A DNA stretch of 20,931 bases from Clostridia bacterium (GCA_003562655.1 PWUC01000068.1:1-20931), one strand, 5' to 3'; counted from the first letter of the stretch, positions 1 to 7,296 are shown. Program-made: numbers and translations. The notes: generated from the sequence alone by a model not told the origin.

Positions 1-57
1 CAGAAGGCCGTTGCCTACGTCGGGTCGCTGGTGGACGAGGTCGAGGCCAGCTTCTGA
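1..57 (+). CDS. C-terminal end of an unidentified plus-strand protein (partial)
   Basis: Frame 1 is open from the first base and ends at TGA 55-57, giving 18 residues that end in DEVEASF. Every codon fits the GC-rich usage of the window, and a strong hairpin follows about 80 bases later, as expected after a gene end. The family cannot be recognised from so short a tail. The opposite strand is also open here, as a run-on of the frame described at 190-381, so the plus-strand call rests on codon quality and the downstream hairpin only. Confidence 0.35.
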   Translation, partial: QKAVAYVGSLVDEVEASF

Positions 58-139
58 TCGGTACTCGGGCAGGCCGACCGGAAGGCCCAGGCTGACCCCG
101 GACAACGACCGACGATCCAGCAGGGAAGCTGAGACCCCC

Positions 140-166
140 GGAGGGCTGCAGATCCTGCAGCCCTCC
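140..166 (+). terminator. Hairpin, probable terminator of the plus-strand gene ending at 57
   Basis: A perfect 12-bp inverted repeat, GGAGGGCTGCAG then ATC then CTGCAGCCCTCC, makes a very stable stem with a 3-base loop. On the plus strand it is followed by TCCTTAT, only a weak U tract; the minus-strand exit has no U tract. It lies between the end of the plus-strand gene and the convergent pheA unit, so it may stop transcription from both sides. Confidence 0.55.
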
Positions 167-189
167 TCCTTATGTGTGCCCGGCATGGG

Positions 190-381
190 CGAATGCCAGG
201 GGCCGAGGATCAGGACCACGTCCTGCCCTCCGATCTGTACCCCGGCGCAGGAAACCACCGTCGGGGTGGTGTGCACTTTGCTCGAGGTGAGTATGTGGCC
301 CTCCGGCACCCTGGCTGCCACCGGATCCGAGATCTGCAGTGGTCCTGTTGCTCCGGATGGCGGTCCTTCCTCATTGGTCAC
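190..381 (-). pseudogene. DAHP synthase-like N-terminal remnant downstream of pheA
   Basis: A minus-strand frame that can start at GTG 381, overlapping the pheA stop, encodes a segment around residues 41-64 that follows the pattern TVV...GV.IGG..VV.I.GP. This is the entry strand of 3-deoxy-D-arabino-heptulosonate 7-phosphate (DAHP) synthase of the AroF/AroA(G) type, where GP is normally followed by C(A/S)VES. Here it reads GPWHS, and the similarity stops. None of the later DAHP synthase motifs (RGG, KPRTSPY) appears in any frame down to position 1. The frame stays open to the window edge, but that stretch carries the hairpin at 140-166 and a better plus-strand frame. DAHP synthase opens the shikimate pathway, so its place behind a Phe-controlled pheA makes sense. 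I infer a truncated gene; the similarity is short. Confidence 0.5.
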
Positions 382-1204
382 GCCTCCCTTGGGACGTAAA
401 AGATCCCAGCACGCGAAACATACTGGCTTTGCTCTCCAGCTCCGCGAGTGCTGACTCAACCTTGCAGTCCTCGGTGTGGCCTTCGAACTCCAGGTAGAAG
501 ACATACTCCCAGGGGTGACGTTTGATCGGCCGTGATTCAATCCGGGTGAGGTTGAGCGAGCGGCAGGCGAAGGATGACAACGCCATGAACAGCGAACCTG
601 GCTGGTGTGGCAGGGAAAACGCAAGGACCGTCTTGCTTTTTCCATCACGGGGTCGGGGGTTTTTCTCGATGCGGTAGAAGCGGGTGAAGTTTTCCTCCAT
701 CGATTGGATGCCTGACGCCAGGACCTCGAGACCGTAGATATCACCTGCATGGGATGAAGCGATTGCAGCGGCGTCCGTGATGTCAGACTGGCTGATGTCC
801 TTCGCAGCGCCAGCCGTATCATAGTACGGCACCTGCTCTGCGGCGAGCGAGTTGAGGTATGTCTGGCACTGGGCCAGGGCCTGGGGATGCGACATGACGC
901 GCTTCACCGCATCCAGCGATGTGCCTGGAGCTGCCAGCAGACAGTGATCGATGGGGACAATGACCTCACCGGTGACCACCAGGTCGAAGTGTAGTAGCAG
1001 ATCGTAGGTCTCGCCAATACTACTGGCCAGTGAATTCTCAACGGGTACCACACCGCCGTCGAGATCACCCGCGTCTACCTGACCGAACACGTCGGTAAGG
1101 TTGCGACAGGGCACGCTTTCGGCTCCAGCCTCCAGAGCGTCGGTCGCCATCTCCGAGTACGCTCCGGGTTCACCTTGATACCCTACTCGCTTTGAAACCC
1201 CCAT
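371..1204 (-). CDS. pheA: Prephenate dehydratase with C-terminal ACT domain
   Basis: PheA converts prephenate to phenylpyruvate, the last committed step of phenylalanine synthesis, in the cytoplasm. The 277-residue protein starts GYQGEPGAYSE (8-18), has VPVENS (53-58), and carries the catalytic TRF motif in NFTRF at 172-176. The C-terminal ACT domain (about 190-270) has the regulatory GSLF (203-206, usually GALV) and ESRP (223-226) motifs that bind phenylalanine, so feedback inhibition is expected. There is no chorismate mutase or dehydrogenase domain, as is usual for the Bacillota enzyme. The ATG at 1204 is preferred over the longer frame to 1258 because GGAGGC sits 6 bases upstream and the longer frame runs into the T-box terminator. 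The gene is under the Phe T-box at 1205-1507. A DAHP synthase-like fragment follows with overlap. Confidence 0.96.
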   Translation of the reverse strand: MGVSKRVGYQGEPGAYSEMATDALEAGAESVPCRNLTDVFGQVDAGDLDGGVVPVENSLASSIGETYDLLLHFDLVVTGEVIVPIDHCLLAAPGTSLDAVKRVMSHPQALAQCQTYLNSLAAEQVPYYDTAGAAKDISQSDITDAAAIASSHAGDIYGLEVLASGIQSMEENFTRFYRIEKNPRPRDGKSKTVLAFSLPHQPGSLFMALSSFACRSLNLTRIESRPIKRHPWEYVFYLEFEGHTEDCKVESALAELESKASMFRVLGSFTSQGRRDQ

Positions 1205-1507
1205 GTCATCGCCTCCTGGTTCATAATCCGAGGGCAAAAACATACCCGTCCCCGGCAAGGGACGGGTATAACCCGCGGTACCACCCTTCTTGGTCGTGAA
1301 GCAAAAAAACCCACTCTTCGGATACGGGCCTTGCGGCTGATATCCTATCCCGGTAACGGGGGATCCCGGCGCAACCTACTTTAGCAGGGCTATTTGAGAA
1401 GCGCGGCTCACGAGTGAACTTGGGCTGCACTTCAGAAGTCCTCGCACCAACCGGACATTCTCTGGGTCTGAAGAAACAGCTTACTCTCCCGATCTCAGCC
1501 TGTAATG
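1205..1507 (-). promoter_or_regulatory. T-box riboswitch, phenylalanine specific (pheA leader)
   Basis: The leader reads 5' to 3' on the minus strand. Stem I has GAG-AGTAA-GCTG on its 5' side pairing around the loop with CAGC-CCAAGTTCA-CTC on its 3' side, which leaves a specifier loop ending in TTC (1418-1416) plus the conserved purine A. TTC is a Phe codon. The Stem I apex includes the GTTGGTGCGAG stretch near 1452-1441. The T-box core AGGGTGGTACCGCGGG (1287-1272) has the UGGN bulge (TGGT) that reads the uncharged tRNA 3' end. The antiterminator pairs AAGGG (1288-1284) with CCCTT (1261-1257) and GCG (1276-1274) with CGT (1264-1262), and competes with the terminator. Uncharged tRNA-Phe should therefore switch pheA on. 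Confidence 0.92.
1235..1269 (-). terminator. Regulated intrinsic terminator of the pheA T-box
   Basis: ATACCCGTCCC (1269-1259) and GGGACGGGTAT (1252-1242) form a perfect 11-bp stem with a 6-base loop, followed by GTTTTTG. Its 5' arm contains the CGTCCC used by the antiterminator, so the two structures exclude each other. It sits 30 bases upstream of the pheA ribosome binding site. Confidence 0.88.
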
Positions 1508-1513
1508 GAACAA

Positions 1514-1543
1514 ATCATATAATGGCACTCGTGGTGCTGTCAA
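1514..1543 (-). promoter_or_regulatory. Sigma-A type promoter of the pheA T-box leader
   Basis: A -35 TTGACA (1543-1538, perfect) and a -10 TATGAT (1519-1514, five of six) are separated by 18 bases. Initiation near 1507 gives a leader of about 300 bases that begins just before T-box Stem I, which supports the call. Confidence 0.75.
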
Positions 1544-1562
1544 GCGTGACATTCGAGTGCCA
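1523..1562. repeat. Perfect 9-bp inverted repeat bracketing the pheA -35 box
   Basis: TGGCACTCG (1523-1531) and CGAGTGCCA (1554-1562) are perfect reverse complements, 22 bases apart, with the TTGACA box (1538-1543) between them. The layout would suit an operator for a dimeric or looping repressor. It could also be a leftover of the decayed gene upstream. No regulator can be named. Confidence 0.5.
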
Positions 1563-1587
1563 GGCCGATCAAGTATACAACCATTCT

Positions 1588-2157
1588 TCACAACACCATC
1601 TCCATAGCTGACACCTCGACTGCCCGTGTGCGCGGTATAGATTGGCTGCCTGCGCCGGGTGTTTTGCGCAACGGCGCCGGACCGCCAGATGCGGGCCCAC
1701 GTGTCCAGTGGAACGGGGAGGCGCCGGGGCGACCTCGACTCCTACTCATCTCCGTCCACTCGAACCGGCCCTTCTTATCGCCTGTCGTAAAGACGGGTTC
1801 ATGCATACCGTCGAGAACAAGGCCCGCCGCGAAGAACGGCTGCAGCAGCACCGACAGGGGCCGGTGAAAACACCTCGAGGGCACGGGTTCATTGGGAAGG
1901 GCAGCCCCCTCTCGGGTCTCGGGTGTGATGTAGGATCCGACCTGTACGAGGCTCCTGGAGACCGGGTGTCCCTCAACATCCTGCTCCTCGAGAATCCTGC
2001 GGGCACCGGGTGCTTGGAAGCATGGATGGGACACGGAAAAGACAAAAGGCGCACCGGGCTGCAGCAGGCTGGGAAGGGCAGCTGCCAGGGAAGACACGCT
2101 GCTCATGTCCATCAGGACCATGTTGGCCAAGGCTGCATCACACGTACCCAGGGCCAC
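1588..2157 (-). pseudogene. 5'-truncated class I SAM-dependent methyltransferase remnant
   Basis: The frame has NMVLMDM near residue 12, then LLQPGAPFVFSVSHPCF, CFHRPLS and a late EPVF stretch. These match the C-terminal half of the methyltransferases whose motif normally reads FDAV.CNMALMD followed by LLRPGG.FVFS..HPCF. The SAM-binding N-terminal half with its GxGxG motif is missing. The frame meets TGA at 2268-2266, and no upstream frame shows the motif. The last 45 or so codons after FEWTEMS look out of frame with the family, so the 3' end is also damaged. The start shown is a GTG without a convincing ribosome binding site. It was probably a full methyltransferase gene; substrate unknown. 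It lies between the T-box promoter and the divergently placed GerM-SLH gene. Confidence 0.6.
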
Positions 2158-2583
2158 CAGCGCATTCGATTGATCCTGTCCGTGGTGATGTCCGATCTTG
2201 CTGTGGCGAGTCCTGTGAACTCCATCGCCGACAAGGTGGACACCATGAGCATTGAACCGGACGACTCACTGGATGCACTCCGTGAACTGGAGCTCATCGG
2301 GGACATCCTCACCTACAGCTCGCAGCGCGAACCCATCCGCAGCGCGCTCATAGGCAGCCACCTGTACGACATCCGCCAGGGAGAATGTACCCAGGCTGAG
2401 TGATAGTCTTTGCCCCGGGCGTGGTTCACCGCCACCTTCCCTCCCACACTGCTGTCCACCTGGGTACGGCCCTCGTACTCCTGCAGGGGCCTATTTGCAC
2501 AGAGCTTCGTAATTTTTCGCCCTACAAGGCTCATATTTCCAGCCCCCGGCGTGCATACTAACGGTCTGAGGGGGGAATGTCCC
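2158..2583. other. Gene-free stretch upstream of the GerM-SLH gene
   Basis: No frame on either strand gives a protein I recognise. In-frame extension of the methyltransferase remnant runs back to the TGA at 2268-2266, and its codons nearest the remnant (to about 2200) weakly resemble the family. The rest may be degraded methyltransferase sequence plus the promoter region of the gene starting at 2584. Confidence 0.4.
2531..2561 (+). promoter_or_regulatory. Possible sporulation sigma-E-like promoter of the GerM-SLH gene
   Basis: TCATATT (2531-2537) resembles the sigma-E -35 element and CATACTAA (2554-2561) keeps the CATAC core of its -10 element. The 16-base gap is a little longer than usual. 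No sigma-A pair with good spacing was found in the 100 bases before the gene. GerM of Bacillus subtilis is made under sigma-E, which motivates the reading. Confidence 0.25.
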
Positions 2584-3885
2584 ATGTGCATGCGGGCCAG
2601 GATCCTGATCTGGCTGATGACGATCTCACTGTTCAGCTCCGCGGCGCCCTGCGTCGCCTCTGAACCGGAAGCCGTGACCGTCTTTCACCCCGTGAGTCGG
2701 CAGGACGGGCTCCACCTTCTGCCCGTCACCCGATGGATCCCTGAGAGCCCCAGTTCCAGGGAGCGGATCCGGGGTGCGGTGGAGCTGCTGGTGGGGCAGC
2801 AGCCCGGTCCCCCGGGGGGCGCCCGGCTGCTGCGGGTCACGGCAGCCGGGCGGGTGGTGACCCTGGACTTCAGCGGGGAACTGGCTGACGTCGACCTCGG
2901 GGCCTGGAACGAGCTGATCGCGATCCAGTCCATCGTGCACACCGCCCTTGCGACCGCCGCTGCCGACGCGGTTCAACTCCTGATCGAGGGAAAGACCGTC
3001 GAGACCCTGGCGGGGCACGTCAGCATCCGCGACCCCATTGAGCCAGACCCGGCGGTACTGTGGCCGGAGTTCGATGACATTTCGGGCCACTGGGCCGCCA
3101 GACAGATCCTGGCCGCATCCCTGGGGGATGTGATCCGCGGCGGGAGCCCGGCGGTCTTCGCCCCGGCCGAGCCCATGGCGCGGGGGGACTTCATCACGTC
3201 CCTCATGGCCGCTGATCCCCCCTTCATCCTCACCGGTCGGCAGGATGAGGGCCGGGCCTTCGGCGATCCCTTCCCCGATGTCGATCCCGAGAGTGAGCTG
3301 GGGCGCGCCGTGCGAATGGCCGCCGCCGCCGGCTACCTGCGGGTCTCGGACTACCCGACGCCTCAACTCGCTCCAGATCAGCCCATGACCCGGGCCGAGG
3401 CCGTGATCATGGTGACGCGCTCTGCCGGGGGTGAGGAGCGGGCGGCGGCCCTGGCTGTCGCTCACGGCGGGGGGGCAGACTCCGGCCGGCTCGGATATGT
3501 CGAGGCGGCCCGGGAGATGAACATACTCCGGGGCTATCCCGACGGAAGCCTGCGCCTTGATCAACCCATCACCCGGGCCGAGGCGGTGGCACTGATCGTC
3601 AGGGCCTCGGGGCTCTGCCCCGGTGACGGGGGAACGGCCCTGGTCCGGCCATCGCAAGGGGGAACCCTCAGCCGGTCTGAACCGGTGATCGGGGTCACGG
3701 CCCGGGAAGATGCGTCCACGGTCCCCTATCAACTGCACCTGGCCTGCGGCGAGCCTGTGTCGGAAGGAAAGGTCTGCGTCAACGAGGGGGGATGGTTCGC
3801 CTTCTGCCCCACTCCGGGGGCCGCCCTGGGACCTGCCCAGCTGACGGTGGCAGGCGAGGGGGTGCCGGTCGTTTTGGGGCCATAA
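2584..3885 (+). CDS. Secreted GerM domain protein with SLH repeats
   Basis: The 433-residue protein starts at ATG 2584 behind GAGGGGGGA; upstream codons in the frame do not look like protein. Residues 1-26 are a signal peptide (MRARIL, hydrophobic core ILIWLMTISLF, cut near CVAS-EP). Residues about 35-150 are a GerM domain, with RIRGAVELLVGQQP, a GRVVTLDFSGEL strand and VQLLIEGKTVETLAG. Three SLH motifs follow at about 163-210 (FDDISGHWAARQI), 226-281 (FPDVDPES.. with MTRAEAV) and 298-343 (GYPDGSLRLDQPITRAEAV). The first is the most diverged. The tail 365-433 has three cysteines and may be a small beta domain. GerM acts in sporulation and spore germination; SLH repeats usually anchor proteins to the cell wall. 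I infer a cell- or spore-surface protein. It is convergent with aspS and is the only complete plus-strand gene here. Confidence 0.9.
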   Translation: MCMRARILIWLMTISLFSSAAPCVASEPEAVTVFHPVSRQDGLHLLPVTRWIPESPSSRERIRGAVELLVGQQPGPPGGARLLRVTAAGRVVTLDFSGELADVDLGAWNELIAIQSIVHTALATAAADAVQLLIEGKTVETLAGHVSIRDPIEPDPAVLWPEFDDISGHWAARQILAASLGDVIRGGSPAVFAPAEPMARGDFITSLMAADPPFILTGRQDEGRAFGDPFPDVDPESELGRAVRMAAAAGYLRVSDYPTPQLAPDQPMTRAEAVIMVTRSAGGEERAAALAVAHGGGADSGRLGYVEAAREMNILRGYPDGSLRLDQPITRAEAVALIVRASGLCPGDGGTALVRPSQGGTLSRSEPVIGVTAREDASTVPYQLHLACGEPVSEGKVCVNEGGWFAFCPTPGAALGPAQLTVAGEGVPVVLGP

Positions 3886-4205
3886 AAAAATCTCGCACTC
3901 CCGCAATGCCGTGCCTCCCGCCTGCTTCGAACCCGCTCTCAACAGGTGGGTGCCCTATGGCCGGAGTTGGACGTCCACTCTAAGGAGGCGTGCCCGTCGC
4001 CGGCCAGCTCAGGCTCCCGGAGTTATAGTGTTGGGTCAAACACCCGGTAAGCCACGTACACCGCAGGAATGCGAAATGCACACCTGCATCCTGACTGAAA
4101 TCCGGGTGACATCACATCCCCAGGTCACTGAAAATGTCCATCATTCCGGATCTCAATTGCAAATTTATGATATCATATGCCCCGCCCGGCTGCAACATGC
4201 GGACG
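3886..4205. other. Convergent intergenic region with a possible minus-strand small RNA
   Basis: No coding frame is convincing. On the minus strand, TTACCG (4050-4045) and TATAAC (4027-4022) are 17 bases apart, a modest promoter pair. About 130 bases later a run of seven Ts (3890-3884) falls over the stop codon of the plus-strand gene. In between, GCCTCC (3989-3984) can pair with GGAGGC (3918-3913), and GGACGTCC is self-complementary. The stem just before the T run is weak. The 10-bp palindrome ATGATATCAT is at 4167-4176. No clear terminator was found for aspS or for the GerM-SLH gene. Confidence 0.3.
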
Positions 4206-5996
4206 TCAGCTCTCGTCGCGGGGCCGCAGGCCGAGCTCCTCCAGTTGATCAGCAATGACGGTCGACGGGGCTCCGGCCATCAGGTCCCTGGCCGCTGTAG
4301 TCTTGGGGAAGGCGATAACCTCCCGTATGCTCTGCTTTTTTGCCAGGAGCATCACCAGGCGGTCCATTCCAAAGGCTATCCCCCCGTGGGGCGGAAGACC
4401 GTAGGCGAAGGCATCCAGGAAGAAACCAAATCTTTCCCGCTGTTCCTCCTCGCCCATTCCCAGGACCTCGAAGATCCGCTCCTGCAGGCTCCTCTCGTGG
4501 ATGCGAAGGCTGCCCGAGGCCAGCTCCTCTCCGTTGAGGACCACGTCGTAGGCCGCGGCCCTGACCGATTCTGGATCTGCCTCGAGGAGTCCGATGTCCT
4601 CCTCCAGGGGGGCGGTGAAGGGATGATGAACACTGGTGAGGACGCCCTCGTCGTTGTATTCAAACAGGGGGGGTTCAGTCACCCACAGAAACTCGAGCCG
4701 GTCATCGGAGGGGATCAGCTCCAGCTGCCCCGCGAGGGAAATCCGGAGCCTGCCCAGGATCCGGTTGACGTCGGACCGTTCTCCGGCCAGGACCAGCATG
4801 AGATCGCCGGCTGTGACCCCTGCCGCCCGGGCCGCCCTGCGGACCTCGCCGTCAGTGAGGTGCCGGATCACCGGGGAGCGGACACCATCGGTCCCGGCGC
4901 CCCTACCCTCATCCCAGGCAAACCACAGCAGCCCGCGGGCCCCCCACTCCCGGACCTGCTTCTCCCACCGGTCCAGCTGGGACCTGCTCGCCCCGGCCAT
5001 ATTCCGAAGCACCAGGCCCCTGACCACGCCGCCGTCCTTCACCGTGCCCGAAAAGAGCCGGAAGCCCGAATCCGCAACCACCTCCGAAAGATCCTGCAGC
5101 TGCAGGTCGTAGCGGAGATCGGGACGGTCGCTGCCGTAAAGATCCATCGCACGGCGGTAGCTCAGGCGGGGAAAGGGCGTCTCAACCTTCACCCCCCAGA
5201 GCTCCGCAAAGAGCCGGGCCAGCATCTTTTCGATCAGGGCGTAGATCTCCTCCTCGCCGACGAAGGACATCTCCATGTCCAGCTGGGTGAACTCATTCTG
5301 ACGGTTGGCTCGCAGGTCCTCGTCGCGGAAGCACCGGACCAGCTGGTAGTAGCGGTCCAGCCCCGCCAGCATCAGCAGCTGCTTGAACAGCTGGGGCGAC
5401 TGCGGCAGGGCGTAGAATTCCCCCCGGGCCACGCGGCTGGGCACCAGGTAATCCCGGGCGCCCTCGGGCGTGCTCCGGGTCAGATAGGGCGTCTCCACCT
5501 CGCAGAAGTCCCGCTCCTCGAAGAAGTTTCTCACGACGGCGTTGGCCCTGGCCCGCAGCATCAGGTTCCTCTGCATCTCGGGCCTTCTGAGATCGAGGTA
5601 CCGGTGCTTCAGCCGCAGGGCCTCGTCGACATCGATACCGTCCTCGATGTAAAAGGGGGTATTGCGGGAGGTGTTGAGCAGCCTGACCTCCTCCGGGACC
5701 ACCTCGACGGAGCCCGTCGGGCTGTCTGGATTGACGGTGTCGGCGGACCGCTCCCTCAGGTCGCCGCGCACCGCCACCACGAACTCACCCCGCCACCCCC
5801 TGGCCCTCTCCCACAGCTGACATTGTCGCTTCTGGTGAAAGACCACCTGGATCTCGCCCGTGCGGTCGCGGAGCATGACGAAGAGCAGGCTGCCCAGGTC
5901 CCGCCGCCTGCTCACCCACCCCATCAGGGTGACCTTTCGACCCGCATCCCGGGCGTTGAGCCGCCCGCAGTAATCGCTGCGCCGCCAGTCTCCCAT
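4206..5996 (-). CDS. aspS: Aspartyl-tRNA synthetase
   Basis: AspRS charges tRNA-Asp with aspartate in the cytoplasm. The 596-residue protein begins with an OB-fold anticodon-binding domain (YCGRLNARDAGRKVTLMGWV, then RDLGSLLFVMLRDRTGEIQVVF). The class II core has YLDLRRPEMQ, ALPQSPQLFKQLL and motif 2 RCFRDEDLRANRQNEFTQLD. A GAD insertion domain follows, then motif 3 at GIAFGMDRLVMLL. Length and order match the bacterial type. A segment that is commonly NG.ELGGGSIRIH reads NGEELASGSLRIH here. The ATG 5996 is chosen by homology, but no good ribosome binding site precedes it. TTG 6023 has GGGGGAG six bases upstream and overlaps the hisS stop (6018-6016), so translation may start there and add nine residues. 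It follows hisS in one operon, as in many Bacillota. Confidence 0.97.
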   Translation of the reverse strand: MGDWRRSDYCGRLNARDAGRKVTLMGWVSRRRDLGSLLFVMLRDRTGEIQVVFHQKRQCQLWERARGWRGEFVVAVRGDLRERSADTVNPDSPTGSVEVVPEEVRLLNTSRNTPFYIEDGIDVDEALRLKHRYLDLRRPEMQRNLMLRARANAVVRNFFEERDFCEVETPYLTRSTPEGARDYLVPSRVARGEFYALPQSPQLFKQLLMLAGLDRYYQLVRCFRDEDLRANRQNEFTQLDMEMSFVGEEEIYALIEKMLARLFAELWGVKVETPFPRLSYRRAMDLYGSDRPDLRYDLQLQDLSEVVADSGFRLFSGTVKDGGVVRGLVLRNMAGASRSQLDRWEKQVREWGARGLLWFAWDEGRGAGTDGVRSPVIRHLTDGEVRRAARAAGVTAGDLMLVLAGERSDVNRILGRLRISLAGQLELIPSDDRLEFLWVTEPPLFEYNDEGVLTSVHHPFTAPLEEDIGLLEADPESVRAAAYDVVLNGEELASGSLRIHERSLQERIFEVLGMGEEEQRERFGFFLDAFAYGLPPHGGIAFGMDRLVMLLAKKQSIREVIAFPKTTAARDLMAGAPSTVIADQLEELGLRPRDES

Positions 5997-6015
5997 CACG
6001 TCCAGTCTCTGTCCC

Positions 6016-7296
6016 TCACCCAAGGCAATCTCCCCCGCATCCATTCAGAAAGGCCTCTATCTCACCGAGGCGGACCCTCTGCTGCGAACCCTCCTCCATG
6101 TCCCTGACGGTGACGGTGCCCGACTGCAGCTCGTCGCCGCCCAGGATGAGGACGAACCGGGACGGGTATCGGCCCGCATGGCGCATCTGGGCCCGGACGC
6201 TCCGCCCCATGTAGTCGGTGTCGGCGCTGAAACCCGCCCGGCGCAGTGATCGAACCAGGGCGAGCCCGGGGCCGCGGGTCTCATCCCCTATGATCACCAC
6301 GAAGGCATCCAGCGGGGGAGGCTCCGGCACCGGCAGGCCCTCCCGCTCCAGTATCATGAGCAGCCGCTCCATCCCCAGTCCAAATCCCACCGCCGGGGTG
6401 GGTTCGCCCCCGATGACCTCCACCAGGCCATCGTAGCGTCCTCCACCGCAGACCACGTCCTGGGCATCCAGGGCGCGGTGCTTGATCTCGAAGACGGTCC
6501 GGGTGTAGTAGTCGAGGCCCCGGACCAGGCCCGGGTCCAGCTCGTAGCGGATCTTCAACGCATCCAGGTCGGACTGCAGCTGGGCAAAGTGGTCGCGGCA
6601 GCCCTCGCAGAGAAAGCTCACGACCTGCGGCGCACCTTCCTGGAACCCGCGGCAGCTCTTTACCTTGCAGTCGAGGAGGCGGAGCGGGTTGGCGTCATAC
6701 CTGCGCCGGCAGTCGGGACACATCCTCTCCAGGTGCTCAGCAAAGTGGGCCCGCACCGCGTCCCGGTGTGGCTCCCGGCACTCCGGGCACCCGATGCTGT
6801 TCAGGCCCACCGTGAGATCGTCCAGGCCCAGATCCTGCAGAAAGTCGCAGAGCAGGGAGATGATCTCCGCGTCTGCTGCGGGATCGGCACTGCCGAAACA
6901 CTCGACCCCGAACTGGTGGTGCTGCCGGAGCCGCCCCGCCTGGGGCCGCTCGTAGCGGAATATCGGCCAGGTCACGTAGGACAGCTTCACCGGCTGCGCC
7001 CCGGCATACAGGCCCTCTTCCAGGTACAGCCGCGCCGCCGCCGCGGTGCCCTCGGGCCTCAGGGTCAGATCGCGCCCCCCCCGGTCCAAAAAGGTGTACA
7101 TCTCCTTTTGTACGATGTCCGTGGTCTCTCCCACCGTGCGGCGGAAGATCTCGGTGTTCTCAATGATGGGGGTCGCGATCTCCCCGTACCCGTACCGGCG
7201 GCAGACGTCCCGGGCCCGGCGCTCCAGATACCGCCACCGCGGGCTCTCCTCTGGCGTGATATCGGCCGTGCCTCGGGGTCTTTTAGTTATCTGCAT
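6016..7296 (-). CDS. hisS: Histidyl-tRNA synthetase
   Basis: HisRS attaches histidine to tRNA-His. The 426-residue class II enzyme starts MQITKRPRGTADITPEES. It has motif 1 around YGYGEIATPIIENTEIF, the TLRPEGTAAAARLY segment, motif 2 at RYERPQAGRLRQHHQFGVE, the histidine loop GLDYYTRTVFE, and motif 3 at AVGFGLGMERL. A C-terminal anticodon-binding domain begins near DAFVVI. A cysteine-rich insert (CPEC, CPDC, CEGC) suggests a zinc-knuckle-like fold, seen in many Bacillota HisRS proteins. ATG 7296 follows AGGAGG by four bases; the TTG at 7311 lies inside the leader hairpin and is rejected. No T-box motif was found upstream; the ribosome binding site sits in a perfect hairpin instead (7303-7320). 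Confidence 0.97.
   Translation of the reverse strand: MQITKRPRGTADITPEESPRWRYLERRARDVCRRYGYGEIATPIIENTEIFRRTVGETTDIVQKEMYTFLDRGGRDLTLRPEGTAAAARLYLEEGLYAGAQPVKLSYVTWPIFRYERPQAGRLRQHHQFGVECFGSADPAADAEIISLLCDFLQDLGLDDLTVGLNSIGCPECREPHRDAVRAHFAEHLERMCPDCRRRYDANPLRLLDCKVKSCRGFQEGAPQVVSFLCEGCRDHFAQLQSDLDALKIRYELDPGLVRGLDYYTRTVFEIKHRALDAQDVVCGGGRYDGLVEVIGGEPTPAVGFGLGMERLLMILEREGLPVPEPPPLDAFVVIIGDETRGPGLALVRSLRRAGFSADTDYMGRSVRAQMRHAGRYPSRFVLILGGDELQSGTVTVRDMEEGSQQRVRLGEIEAFLNGCGGDCLG

Noticed and set aside
11..454. Open plus-strand frames at 11-454 and 172-399
   Set aside because: They run across the hairpin, the pheA 3' end and the DAHP synthase-like frame, have no ribosome binding site and show no family pattern.
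3911..3960. tRNA T-arm-like GGGTTCGAAGC on the minus strand
   Set aside because: The flanking bases do not form a 5-bp T stem, and no acceptor, D or anticodon arm can be placed.
4134..6107. 657-codon plus-strand frame opposite aspS
   Set aside because: It is the GC-rich mirror of aspS, with low-complexity Gln/Pro/His content; aspS on the other strand has all its motifs.
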